Assembly (NCBI RefSeq): GCF_049647105.1
Contig: NZ_JBARWZ010000121.1
Coordinates: 1-64,000 of the forward strand
Direction of reading: 5' to 3'
DNA: 64,000 nucleotides
Source: Actinophytocola sp049647105
Lineage (GTDB): Bacteria; Actinomycetota; Actinomycetes; Mycobacteriales; Pseudonocardiaceae
In this document: piece by piece, positions 1-7,782 of the stretch
How positions within the stretch are numbered: position 1 is the stretch's first letter
Layout of the letters: each line of letters starts with the position of its first letter
Translations under genes and position numbers: made by a program
Notes under the pieces: model-generated
Told to the model about the DNA's origin: nothing
Seen by the model: only the letters and a program-made list of their open reading frames with translations
Database searches by the model: none

Positions 1-1512
1 CCCGCGGCCACCTCCGCCACGGCCGCCGCTCGTCGCGCCGACGGCGCCGCCGACCTTGCCGAGCGCGCCGGTCTTCCCGGCGACCATGCCGAAGGTTTTC
101 GCCGCGATGTAGGCGCGGGCCAGGCCACCGAGGAACGAGCGGCCGGAACCGACTTTGACCGCCTTCAACAGCCAGAACGGGATCTTGAACAAGATGAAGA
201 ACAAGGCGATCGCGGCGACCAGCATGCCGAGCGCGGACAGCGTCGAGCCGAACAGATTCACACCGCCGGACAGGAACGTGCGGACCGCGGTGATCAGCAC
301 CAGCGCCTGAGCGACCTGGATCGACAGCGTCGCGGTGAGCGCCTTCCACCACCAGCGAGCCAGCGGGTCGGTGTGCGGCAGCGCGTGGAACATCAGGAAC
401 AAGGGGCCCGAGATGATCAGGACGAGGGTGATGACGATCCGGACCACGTAGACGACCAGCAGGCCCAGGCCCACCACGACGAGCACCAGGCCGACCAGGA
501 TGATGAACAGTCCGCCGGTCTGGATGCCGACGACGGCGTCGGCGAGGGTGTTGCCCAGCGAGGGCGCGTTGCCCCCGTCGCCGAGGATGCCCAGGGTCAG
601 GCCGTTGGCCAGTCGGATGAGCTTGTCCGTGAAGAACAGCGACAACGCCGAGGCCATGAACGCGATCGGGATCCTCGGCCCGATCTCCTTGATCGAGCAG
701 CGCGCCTGGACGCTCTCGTGGCCCATCACGACGATGCCGCCGAGGAGGATCAGTAGGCCGTAGGCGGCGACCACGAGTTCCCAGGAGTTGTTCCACAATT
801 CGCCGATGCCGGGCAGGTCGCCGATCGTCGGCGTGGACAGCGCGGTGTTCCCGATCAGTTCCAGGATCGGCGAGAGGGCGGCGTCGACGATGCTGCGGAA
901 CGCCGAGTTGATGGCCTCGGTGATGCAGGCCCCGATGTCGGTGATTCCGCAGTCCGAGTCGCCCTCGCCGCTGCCCGTTCCGGGCTGCTGCGGGCCAGCG
1001 CTCGGTAGCGGCGTGGTCGGCTGCGGGATGCAGTCCTCACCCGTGCACGGCTGGCTCGGAGTCGTGGTCGGGGCGGACGGAGTGCAGCCGATCTGGCCGG
1101 GGAAGCTGCATGTCGTCGGCGCGGGCACCCCGGTCGGGAGTGGCAGCGGCGCGGTGGGCAGCGGCTTGGTGGTCGTCGGCGCGGGCAGTTGGCACACCGG
1201 CAGCGGCGAATCCGGCGTGCAGGGATCCACGGTGGGGACCGGCAGCGGCGGTTGCGGCGGGGGCTGCGGCGCAGTGGGCGAGGCCCACGCGCTGACCGCG
1301 AGGACGCCGACCAAGAGCACGACGATGCTCAGCGCCAGCATCCAGCCCGCGTGCCAGCGCCGCGGCCGACCAGCCGACAGCCGGTCGGCGCTGGTGTCGC
1401 GGACCGGGGAGAGCATCGCTCGGTCCCCGTCAATTCGTCCGGCGGCAGCGGTCGCGACCGGGCCGCCGGACCGGCGGTACGGGCGAACCGTGGGCGGGGT
1501 GCTGACGGCCAT
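1..1512 (-). CDS. TrbL/VirB6-like conjugal transfer membrane protein (partial)
   Basis: The reading frame is open from the ATG at 1512 to the window edge, so the C-terminus is missing. Visible residues begin MAVSTPPTVRPYRR, followed by a membrane segment near residues 45-65 and a long Pro/Thr-rich extracytoplasmic linker of about 130 residues. After that come at least five hydrophobic segments in the central part and a Gly-rich tail starting at the edge. An N-terminal anchor, a low-complexity linker and a multi-span core are typical of the TrbL/VirB6-like channel proteins of actinobacterial integrative conjugative elements. It starts 3 nt after the stop of the small membrane protein upstream, so the two are probably co-translated in one transfer operon. 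The family call rests on topology and context, not on a catalytic motif. Confidence 0.6.
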   Translation of the reverse strand, partial: MAVSTPPTVRPYRRSGGPVATAAAGRIDGDRAMLSPVRDTSADRLSAGRPRRWHAGWMLALSIVVLLVGVLAVSAWASPTAPQPPPQPPLPVPTVDPCTPDSPLPVCQLPAPTTTKPLPTAPLPLPTGVPAPTTCSFPGQIGCTPSAPTTTPSQPCTGEDCIPQPTTPLPSAGPQQPGTGSGEGDSDCGITDIGACITEAINSAFRSIVDAALSPILELIGNTALSTPTIGDLPGIGELWNNSWELVVAAYGLLILLGGIVVMGHESVQARCSIKEIGPRIPIAFMASALSLFFTDKLIRLANGLTLGILGDGGNAPSLGNTLADAVVGIQTGGLFIILVGLVLVVVGLGLLVVYVVRIVITLVLIISGPLFLMFHALPHTDPLARWWWKALTATLSIQVAQALVLITAVRTFLSGGVNLFGSTLSALGMLVAAIALFFILFKIPFWLLKAVKVGSGRSFLGGLARAYIAAKTFGMVAGKTGALGKVGGAVGATSGGRGGGGRG

Positions 1513-1515
1513 CGG

Positions 1516-2025
1516 TCAGGCCCCGACGATCCCTTTGAGGATCTCCACGACCAGCGGCGCGAGCGACGCCAGGCCGAAGCCCCACCCGGCCGACTTGAAC
1601 GCGGTCTTGGCTTTCTCGACCTCGCCGGGGTCACCGCCGCCCATCACGTAGCGGACGCCGCCGATGGACACGAACACCGTGGCCAAGCCGGCCAAGATGC
1701 CCATGATCCAGTTGCGGACGTTGTTCAGCACCGTGGTCACCGAGTCCGCGAGGGCGGCGACCATCGTGTCGGCGTGCGCCACCGACGCAGAAGCCAGCAG
1801 CGCGAGGATCGCCAACTCGACGATCAGTGCCACGTGCGACCAGCGGCGGGGGCGGACTGGAGTCCAGTCCTCCGGCGTAATGATCGGAGCACTGGTCGGA
1901 TCGCCGCCGGTGACCTCGTCCGGCGTGCTCGACGCTGTGGCCTCGGCCGACGGTTGCGGGTTGCCGTCGAGGCGTGCGTTGCGCGGTCCGATCGCGGCGG
2001 GGAAGAATCGATCGATCAGGCGCAT
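1516..2025 (-). CDS. Small two-TM VirB2/TrbC-like (pilin-like) transfer protein
   Basis: A 169-residue protein with a hydrophilic N-terminus of about 60 residues. A hydrophobic segment around residues 65-85 (VALIVELAILALLASASVAHA) ends in an Ala-X-Ala site resembling a leader-peptidase cleavage site. A second segment follows at about 105-130 (IMGILAGLATVFVSIGGVRYV) and a third near the C-terminus. This size and layout is that of TrbC/VirB2-type pilin-like proteins, which in actinobacterial elements usually sit directly upstream of a TrbL-like gene, as here. Its start lies inside the end of the upstream gene (10-nt overlap), pointing to translational coupling. The assignment is structural and contextual; no sequence motif proves a pilin role. 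Confidence 0.5.
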   Translation of the reverse strand: MRLIDRFFPAAIGPRNARLDGNPQPSAEATASSTPDEVTGGDPTSAPIITPEDWTPVRPRRWSHVALIVELAILALLASASVAHADTMVAALADSVTTVLNNVRNWIMGILAGLATVFVSIGGVRYVMGGGDPGEVEKAKTAFKSAGWGFGLASLAPLVVEILKGIVGA

Positions 2026-2993
2026 TGGGGCACCTCCGAAGGTCGGGCTGAGCGCGGGTGTGTCCCGCAGCCCTGAACTCCGGATTTCGCGTCCGTTTTG
2101 GACACGCGACCCTGAACTTTCTGTACCGACTCGACCTCACGGACCGACACGGACGGTGACGAGCGAGGGAAGTCACGGATCGGTGCGACCGGGCGCGTCA
2201 GGGCCGATGTGGTGGCCACTTGATCGGTCAGCGGGTCGGTCGGATCGGTCTCGGCGGCGCTGTCACGCAGGTACTCGGCGAGGCGGAGTTCGGCGCGTTT
2301 GCGCGCCTTGTAGACCGCCCACTCGCCGGTCTGGTGCTGCGCGGCCCAGTCCGCGACGAGCACCTCTTCCAACCGGGTCGCGCCGATGAGTGCGGCCTCG
2401 GTCTGGGTCAGGACTCCGTCCGCGACCGCACGGGCGAGGACCAGATCCGGGTGTCCCCACGGCGTGTGCGGTGGGGTGGATCGGAAGCCTGGCGCGACCG
2501 GAGTCGGACTCGACAGCGCCTCGGCGAGCGCGTCGTAACCGGACCGGTAGGCGGCCCACCGCAGCCGCAGCATGACCCGTGGCGGACGCAGATCGATGGT
2601 CGACAACGCGGTCAGAAAGCCGCGCATCACCTCGGCGTGAACGTCGGCCGGATCGCCGGCGAACCGATCGGACAGGGTGGCCGCGACAGAGGTCAGCGCG
2701 GGCAGTGCGACCCCGACCGCGGCTACCGTCCAGGTCGCTCCTTCAGTACGGGAGCGCAGCACCAGATGCGCCCACACCTCGTCCCGCGTCGCCTGCGGGC
2801 ATCGGCGCGCCAGCAGCCGGTCGCGGACCTCGTCCAGCGGGATGTGCCGGTCGGGCAGACCGGGGAAGAGACGGCCGTTCAGCGACACCGGATGTGGCCC
2901 GGTCACCAGCCAGGTAAACGTGTCCCGCGCGATATCCAACGAGTTCGGGACAGCCTCGTCGCCACCGCGACGAAAAACGGATTGTGCTGCCAT
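2016..2993 (-). CDS. Hypothetical protein of the conjugative element
   Basis: A 325-residue soluble protein I do not recognise. It has no signal peptide or membrane segment. The N-terminal two thirds are rich in Ala, Arg and Leu and look helical; the last 70 residues are polar and Ser/Thr-rich (DPTDPLTDQVATTSALT onwards) and probably disordered. A helical stretch (LVLARAVADGVLTQTEAALI) resembles helical segments seen in sigma-factor-like or replication-associated proteins of integrated actinomycete elements, but this is too weak for a functional call. It overlaps the pilin-like gene by 10 nt and is the first gene of the minus-strand transfer operon, transcribed away from the AT-richer region at 2994-3534. 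Confidence 0.5.
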   Translation of the reverse strand: MAAQSVFRRGGDEAVPNSLDIARDTFTWLVTGPHPVSLNGRLFPGLPDRHIPLDEVRDRLLARRCPQATRDEVWAHLVLRSRTEGATWTVAAVGVALPALTSVAATLSDRFAGDPADVHAEVMRGFLTALSTIDLRPPRVMLRLRWAAYRSGYDALAEALSSPTPVAPGFRSTPPHTPWGHPDLVLARAVADGVLTQTEAALIGATRLEEVLVADWAAQHQTGEWAVYKARKRAELRLAEYLRDSAAETDPTDPLTDQVATTSALTRPVAPIRDFPRSSPSVSVREVESVQKVQGRVSKTDAKSGVQGCGTHPRSARPSEVPQCA

Positions 2994-3534
2994 TTCGTGA
3001 CTCCAACAGCGTCGATGTGGACAACAACGAAGTCAGGAAGCCACGACCAATACCAGCGAAATACCATGCCATTACTAGTCGCCAACTAGAAAACCGCGAC
3101 AAGGCTACTAACGAACTACTATTTCACTCAGCGAACGCGGCCAATCAAGATCATCAAATGGCGTCGACGCCAGGGGGCCGATCGACGCTAGTAGCCGTTT
3201 ACCTGTAGTTATAGTCGCCTGCTAGTACAGAGCTAGTAGTCACAGCGAGCTCTAACGGGGCCACGGCAGAGATCAACAACGCGATATCGAAAAGATCTTG
3301 AAAAATCTCTCCATGACTGACCCAGGAGACGGTTCGCGACGAGCCGGAGTCGACCGAACAAGCGACGCTCGACGAAGCGCTTGACAGAACTGCCCGAATG
3401 ACTTCGAGTCGCAATAAACGCGATCCAGCGCGATGAAAAGATATTCGGGCGAGGCATGTCCAAAAGAGGGTCTAAATACGGAGTTAAGGGGCGTCAGAAC
3501 GCACCGCACCACCACTCGCCGGAGGAGACCCGCG
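2994..3534. other. Divergent intergenic region of the element, AT-richer, with CTAGT-type repeats
   Basis: No convincing gene lies in these 541 bases between the minus-strand transfer operon and the plus-strand methyltransferase operon. Base composition drops compared with the flanking genes. The section 3071-3240 is packed with related short words built on CTAGT and TAGTAG (see the repeat entry). The right edge carries the ribosome-binding site GGAGGAG at 3521-3527 for the next gene. The region must hold the divergent promoters and is the best place in the window to look for an element-encoded operator or origin. Confidence 0.5.
3071..3240. repeat. Cluster of CTAGT/TAGTAGCC repeats, possible operator or iteron array
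   Basis: Copies seen by eye are ACTAGTCGCCAACTAG at 3074-3089, GGCTACTA at 3103-3110 (reverse complement of TAGTAGCC), AACTACTA at 3114-3121, GCTAGTAGCC at 3187-3196, GCTAGTA at 3221-3227 and GCTAGTAG at 3232-3239. They occur in both orientations within 170 bases of a GC-rich genome in which CTAG is normally rare. The function is unknown. Binding of an element-encoded regulator or replication protein is an inference from clustering. Confidence 0.4.
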
Positions 3535-4515
3535 ATGACCCCGACACTCGGCAACGACTCCCCAGGAGACGGCTTCCAGGAGCACAGCCCGACCGTCCCG
3601 ACCCTGCTCCCGCACCGGCGGCGAACACCGCGTCTGCGCGGCCTGCGCCTCACGTTGCGCCACCCCCGGCCGGTCCTGCCGAGCGCCGTCTGGCCGTGCG
3701 CTCAAGGCGACCTCCGCGAAGGCGCCGGGCTGCGCGCAAACTGGCTGCTGACCGCGGTCATCAAGCTCGTCACCAGCTACACCCAGCCCGGCCAGCGAGT
3801 GCTCCTGCTCGACCCCGCGCCCTACCTCGCACCGCGCAGGTCGTGGCCGCCAACCGGGGCCCACAACCAGTCCCGGCGCAGCTCGTACGCCGGACTACAC
3901 GAAGCGGGCTGGACCGTGGTCCGACTCGGCCGGGGCATCCAGACCCAGACCGTCGTCGCCCACCCAGACCCACTCGGCGAACACCCCGACGAGGCGTCGG
4001 CCGAGTCCGAGTCCGGACCCCGACCGCACACCGCCAGTCCGACCACCGACCACTCCGCAGGACCGTCGACACACCACCGTCCCGGACCGGCCTCGACCGC
4101 GACCGGCGTCGGTCCGGATCGCTACGACCTCGTCATCACCGCAGCCGAACCGCGCACCCTCGACTGGTTCCGTCCGGCCGACTGGGCCGGTCTGCTCACC
4201 CCAACCGGCACCCTCGCCGTCATCACTCATGGTGATCGTTCCCGTGATCGGCTCGCCGACCCCGCCTGCTCGCTGGTGCGCGCGGCGCACCGCACCGGAC
4301 TGCGCTATCTCGATCGCATCGCCCTGCTGCGCGTGCCTGTCCGCGACGGCGCGCTTGCTGTCGCGACCCCGGCCCCGCACACCCGCCCGCCGGCTCCAGC
4401 GCGACCGCCCGCGACGCCCGCTCGGCACACCCAGGTACACGACGACCTCTTCGTGTTCACCCGCCAGCCGGCCCCGGCCGACGCTGCCGACGGGGAGGAG
4501 ACCTCCGATGACTGA
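3535..4515 (+). CDS. Degenerate DNA-methyltransferase-like protein 1
   Basis: A 326-residue protein. The start is the ATG at 3535 because GGAGGAG at 3521-3527 lies 7 nt upstream; the frame stays open further 5' but lacks such a site. Residues TSYTQPGQRVLLLDP resemble motif I of SAM-dependent DNA methyltransferases, and YDLVITAAEP lies where the catalytic (N/D/S)PP(Y/F) motif IV would be. The acidic/Gly-rich SAM loop and the PPY core are not conserved. A long Pro/Thr/Ser-rich insert lies between the halves. The next gene overlaps it by 8 nt and has the same architecture, so the two look like a diverged tandem pair. It may be an inactive methylase fold used for DNA binding; catalytic function is doubtful. 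Confidence 0.5.
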   Translation: MTPTLGNDSPGDGFQEHSPTVPTLLPHRRRTPRLRGLRLTLRHPRPVLPSAVWPCAQGDLREGAGLRANWLLTAVIKLVTSYTQPGQRVLLLDPAPYLAPRRSWPPTGAHNQSRRSSYAGLHEAGWTVVRLGRGIQTQTVVAHPDPLGEHPDEASAESESGPRPHTASPTTDHSAGPSTHHRPGPASTATGVGPDRYDLVITAAEPRTLDWFRPADWAGLLTPTGTLAVITHGDRSRDRLADPACSLVRAAHRTGLRYLDRIALLRVPVRDGALAVATPAPHTRPPAPARPPATPARHTQVHDDLFVFTRQPAPADAADGEETSDD

Positions 4516-5410
4516 TTGCCCCACGTCGCCCTGGCCGCTCCCTCTGCCGCCGGTGAAGGAGCCGCCGATCCCGCCGCTGTCGGTCTGGCCGACCGGGCAG
4601 CGTGACCCTCTCGCGCAGCTACGCGACGCCGGCTGTGTGCCCGGCACCGAGACCGACACCGAGCGGATTCCACCCACCGTCGCCGCTCACGCGATCACCA
4701 CCTACACCCGACCGGGCGACCTCGTTCTCGACCCGGATTGCGGCGCCGGCACCGTCCTCGTTGAGGCAATGCGCGCCGGCCGTCACGCGCTCGGACTCAC
4801 CGCAGGCACCCGGTGGTGGACGCTCGCTCGCGCCAACGTCACCGCCGCCAAGACCGCGGGCGCGTGGCGCGACGGCTCGGTCCTCGACGCCCGACCGAAG
4901 GTGCTCGCGACCGTCCGGACCGCCGGGTTGATCGGGCGAGTCGGACTCGTCCTGACCACCCTGCGCGCCGCGCCGGACCGCGCGACCGGCCCGGACCGCG
5001 ACCCGGTCGAGTCCGCCCTCGCCAACCTCGCCACGACACTGCTCTACTGCGAGCCGCTGCTGCGTGCCGGCGGACACGTCGTCGTCATCGCGCGACCTCT
5101 CCGGCACCCGGACGGCGCGCTGGTCGACCTGACCACCCCGCTCGTCGCCGCCGGAACCTCGGCCGGGCTGGCGCCGGTCGAACGGTGCATCGCACTGACC
5201 GCCGGACTGCGCGGCAACCGACTGGTCACCCGCGCCTCACTGGCCGAGCGCCGCGCCGCAGCCCGCGCCGCCGGTGCGCCGACCGCGCACCACGAGGTGC
5301 TCGTCTTCCATGCCGAACACGACGCCCAACTCGCTGCGGAAGCGACCGCCGACATCCCGCAGCCCGCCGACGACGGCGTCGAGTACCCCGGTGGGAGGCG
5401 AGCGGCATGA
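4508..5410 (+). CDS. Degenerate DNA-methyltransferase-like protein 2
   Basis: A 300-residue protein with a recognisable SAM-binding motif: VLDPDCGAGTVLVEAMRAG corresponds to the DPFCGSGT motif of N6-adenine/N4-cytosine DNA methyltransferases. TYTRPGDLVLDPD gives the preceding strand. The catalytic (S/D/N)PP(Y/W) tetrapeptide is absent: the equivalent strand reads RVGLVLTTLRAAPDRA. It may therefore bind SAM without methylating DNA, or it may act on another target. Its ATG is inside the end of the previous gene (8-nt overlap) and its stop overlaps the next ATG (ATGA), so this is a translationally coupled operon. Two similar defective genes side by side suggest a conserved element function rather than random decay. 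Confidence 0.55.
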   Translation: MTDCPTSPWPLPLPPVKEPPIPPLSVWPTGQRDPLAQLRDAGCVPGTETDTERIPPTVAAHAITTYTRPGDLVLDPDCGAGTVLVEAMRAGRHALGLTAGTRWWTLARANVTAAKTAGAWRDGSVLDARPKVLATVRTAGLIGRVGLVLTTLRAAPDRATGPDRDPVESALANLATTLLYCEPLLRAGGHVVVIARPLRHPDGALVDLTTPLVAAGTSAGLAPVERCIALTAGLRGNRLVTRASLAERRAAARAAGAPTAHHEVLVFHAEHDAQLAAEATADIPQPADDGVEYPGGRRAA

Positions 5411-6168
5411 CGACTCGCCTGTACTGCCGCGACTGCGGCTGGCACCCAGAGTTCCGCCGCAAGCGTGCCGCGCGCCGCGCCGCCGGTCGTCACCGCTGCA
5501 CCGGCACTCCGGTGGCCGAGACCTATCCACCGTGGTGGTCCCGCCTGTGGACAAGGCCGTCGGGTAACCACGCTGTCGACAGCGAAAACGATGCGGACGG
5601 CCAGACTCCTGACGACGAACTGGTCGACGCTCGCGGCAACCGAATCCAGTGGGCAGCACTCGCCGCACATCACGTCGAAACCACCCGCAGCGCCCGTCAG
5701 GCGATGGTCGAACTCGTCCGCGCCGGCTACCAGATCGGGCGGGCTCCCTACGGCTACCGCGCCCTGCGCATCCGCGTCATCGATCCCAGCGGACACAGCA
5801 AACTACGCGCGGTCCTTGTCCCGGACTGGCAGACCGCCGCAGTCGTCAAGCAGATCTTCATCTGGCGCGCCGATCACGGCCTGGGCTTCGCAGTCATCGC
5901 CGCGCGACTCAACAACGACCCGCACCAGTACCCAACCCCTGTGCCCAACGGGCGCTGGACCGCCAAGGGGGTCCGGCGGGTCGTCACCAACGTCAAGTAC
6001 ACCGGGCGCCAGGTCTGGGCCCGCACCGTCGCCGACCGCCCGGCACCCATCGAGCAATGGGTCACCTCGGCGCCAAAAGTGCACGAGCCACTGGTCGACG
6101 AACGCACGTTCCATCGAGCGCAGCCCAAGCGCGTGGCCGAGGGCGGTGGCCATGACAGTGCTGTGTGA
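5407..6168 (+). CDS. Orphan serine-recombinase 'Recombinase' domain protein (no resolvase domain)
   Basis: A 253-residue protein. The N-terminus (residues 1-30) is basic with a small Cys-x2-Cys/His-type cluster (LYCRDCGWH). From about residue 95 it matches the Recombinase domain (PF07508) of large serine recombinases: RAPYGYR, a strand of VIDPSGH type, a VKQIFIWR helix, IAARLNNDP, then the GRWTAKGVRRVVTNVKYTGR block that is hallmark for this domain. The catalytic resolvase domain with its nucleophilic Ser is absent, and nothing upstream in frame could supply it. It begins in an ATGA overlap with the methylase-like gene. It may be a DNA-binding accessory or regulatory protein of the element. 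Confidence 0.6.
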   Translation: MTTRLYCRDCGWHPEFRRKRAARRAAGRHRCTGTPVAETYPPWWSRLWTRPSGNHAVDSENDADGQTPDDELVDARGNRIQWAALAAHHVETTRSARQAMVELVRAGYQIGRAPYGYRALRIRVIDPSGHSKLRAVLVPDWQTAAVVKQIFIWRADHGLGFAVIAARLNNDPHQYPTPVPNGRWTAKGVRRVVTNVKYTGRQVWARTVADRPAPIEQWVTSAPKVHEPLVDERTFHRAQPKRVAEGGGHDSAV

Positions 6169-7471
6169 CCGCCTTCCTGGACACCTCGGAACGAGGGCCA
6201 CCCTCACATTTGGCTCGCTCTGCACGGGATACGGCGGCCTGGACCTCGGCGTGGCGACCGCGCTTGGCGGCGGACGATTGCTGTGGGTGGCAGATCCGGA
6301 CCCACATGTGAGCAAGATCCTCGCCGCTCGTATGCCGGACGTGCCCAACATCGGCGATATCACCACCATCGACTGGCAACAGGTCGAGCCCGTCGATGTC
6401 CTCACCGCCGGATTCCCGTGTCAGGACATCAGCGCAGCCGGGCGTCGAGCCGGCATCAGGAAAGGAACCCGAAGTGGACTCTGGCACCTGGTCGTCGCAG
6501 CCGTTCGCCATCTACGACCGGCGCTCCTCATCGTGGAGAACGTCGGCGCCCTCCGCTGGCGCCGAGGTGGCCTCGACATCGTTCTCGGCGACTTGGCCGA
6601 AGTCGGGTATGACGCGCAGTGGACATGCGTTCGAGCGTCCGACATCGGCGCACCCCACCGACGCGAGCGTGTTTTTCTGCTCGGATACCCAACCGGGGCC
6701 GTCTTCTCCGCACAGCCGGTCACGAGAGAAGGCGACCACGACGACCGCCCGGCTGAGCCGGAATCCGTGCGAGTCCGTCAGGCTGCTTCCGACTCCGCAA
6801 GCACGGGACGACACGCGTGGCGGATGCTCACCGGAGTCCCGTGTGACAGGGGGACACCAGGTGAACCTCACCGACACGGTGACGACCTTCCTGCCGACAC
6901 CGGTGAGCAGCAACCCCAACGATGGCGAGGACCCCTCCAGTTGGCTGCAGCGGCGGGCTCGTCACCGTGCGCGGGGCATCCACGGCAACGGGATGGGTAT
7001 GCCCTTGTCGATCGCGGTGAGACTGCTGCCGACGCCACGAGCGAGCGACACGGGTACATCCGGCAGGAGAACCGGAGCGGGTTTCGGTCCTCCCCTGTCC
7101 CAGGAGATTCTGCCGCTGTTCCCTACGCCGCCCGAACCGTAGACGCTCGTCAGGTCAAGTCCGAGACCGAGCACGTCCACTGGGGCCCGTATGCGCCAGC
7201 GATCCGGCGATGGGAGCTCGCTCGTGGCATAGCAGTCCCGCATCCGACGGAACCCGGCACGAGTGGCCGTCCCCGCTTGTCACCGCGGTTCGTCGAATGG
7301 CTAATGGGGCTCGACCCAGGCTGGATTACCTCTGTCGAGATATCTCGGGCCGCCCAGCTAAGAGCGCTGGGCAACGGCGTCGTTCCCCAACAGGCAGCGT
7401 TCGCCGTCCGACTCATGCTGGACGATCTTCTACGTCTCGACGTGCGCGACGATGAGGCCCAAGCCGCATGA
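6152..7471 (+). CDS. C5-cytosine DNA methyltransferase of mobile-element type
   Basis: A 439-residue protein. Motif I is FGSLCTGYGGLDLGV (about residues 20-34). Motif IV is AGFPCQDIS with the catalytic Cys at residue 90, ENV lies at 129-131, and IGAPHRRERVFLLGYP supplies motif VIII. The C-terminal motifs IX-X (RLSPRFVEWLMGLDPGW and ALGNGVVPQQA) are also intact. It transfers a methyl group from SAM to C5 of cytosine at an unknown site, probably protecting the element against host restriction. The stretch between about residues 200 and 330 has no methylase motif, is low in hydrophobics and has a higher-quality reading frame beneath it (next entry). It overlaps the upstream recombinase-domain gene by 17 nt. 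No partner restriction endonuclease is visible. Confidence 0.8.
   Translation: MTVLCDRLPGHLGTRATLTFGSLCTGYGGLDLGVATALGGGRLLWVADPDPHVSKILAARMPDVPNIGDITTIDWQQVEPVDVLTAGFPCQDISAAGRRAGIRKGTRSGLWHLVVAAVRHLRPALLIVENVGALRWRRGGLDIVLGDLAEVGYDAQWTCVRASDIGAPHRRERVFLLGYPTGAVFSAQPVTREGDHDDRPAEPESVRVRQAASDSASTGRHAWRMLTGVPCDRGTPGEPHRHGDDLPADTGEQQPQRWRGPLQLAAAAGSSPCAGHPRQRDGYALVDRGETAADATSERHGYIRQENRSGFRSSPVPGDSAAVPYAARTVDARQVKSETEHVHWGPYAPAIRRWELARGIAVPHPTEPGTSGRPRLSPRFVEWLMGLDPGWITSVEISRAAQLRALGNGVVPQQAAFAVRLMLDDLLRLDVRDDEAQAA
6396..7142 (+). CDS. Overlapping 'LLPTP-repeat' frame inside the methyltransferase gene
   Basis: In the +1 frame relative to the methylase an open frame of 248 codons contains phrases I recall from proteins of actinophages and integrated elements: AIYDRRSSSWRTS, WPKSGMTRSGHAFERPTSAHP, repeated L(L/F)PTP units (LLPTPQARD, FLPTPVSS, LLPTPRASD, LFPTP) and NPNDGEDPSSWLQRR. 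Over about 6860-7140 this frame has visibly more G/C-ending codons than the methylase frame, whose product there is low-complexity. This suggests dual coding, either as a nested gene or by ribosomal frameshifting. The ATG at 6396 is only the first available start; no strong ribosome-binding site was found. Function is unknown. It could also be an ancestral overlap with only one frame still used. Confidence 0.4.
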   Translation: MSSPPDSRVRTSAQPGVEPASGKEPEVDSGTWSSQPFAIYDRRSSSWRTSAPSAGAEVASTSFSATWPKSGMTRSGHAFERPTSAHPTDASVFFCSDTQPGPSSPHSRSREKATTTTARLSRNPCESVRLLPTPQARDDTRGGCSPESRVTGGHQVNLTDTVTTFLPTPVSSNPNDGEDPSSWLQRRARHRARGIHGNGMGMPLSIAVRLLPTPRASDTGTSGRRTGAGFGPPLSQEILPLFPTPPEP

Positions 7472-7500
7472 ACGGTACCGCCGCCCTCAGTGCGTGCCCG

Positions 7501-7782
7501 TCATCGGCTGGCCGGAGAATCGCTCGCGCCCGGCACGTCGGCAATCGATACCTCCTGCGGAGTGTCGATCCCGAACAGCTCGTTCGGCGTGCACTGCAAC
7601 GCCGTGCACAGCGCCTGCAGGGTCGCCACCTTCACCTGGACCGGTTGCTTCTTCATCAGATCCGACACCGACTGCAGGGACAGTTCGAACCCGGCGCGCT
7701 GGACGAGGAGCTCGCGCAGTTCTGTCGCGGCCCAGACGTCGCGGGAGGCCATAACCTTCCGCAGCCGCCACTCGATCTGCAC
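7501..7782 (-). CDS. Small XRE/Cro-type helix-turn-helix regulator
   Basis: A 93-residue DNA-binding protein with the start placed at the GTG at 7782 (VQIEWRLRKVMASRDVW). Family members begin at this point, and an AG-rich stretch lies upstream; the longer frame would need a TTG at 7908 and adds 42 residues of unfamiliar sequence. The helix-turn-helix is visible as WAATELRELLVQRAGFELS followed by QSVSDLMKKQPVQVKVATL and a third helix ALCTALQCTPNELFGI, the usual layout of compact Cro/C1-type regulators in integrated actinomycete elements. It is convergent with the methyltransferase and divergent from the recombinase block. Control of excision or recombinase expression is plausible but only inferred. 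Confidence 0.6.
   Translation of the reverse strand: MQIEWRLRKVMASRDVWAATELRELLVQRAGFELSLQSVSDLMKKQPVQVKVATLQALCTALQCTPNELFGIDTPQEVSIADVPGASDSPASR

Noticed and set aside
373..1651. Plus-strand frames over the TrbL-like gene
   Set aside because: Asp/Gln/His-rich or Pro/Gly-rich translations without motifs; the minus strand shows membrane segments in a continuous frame.
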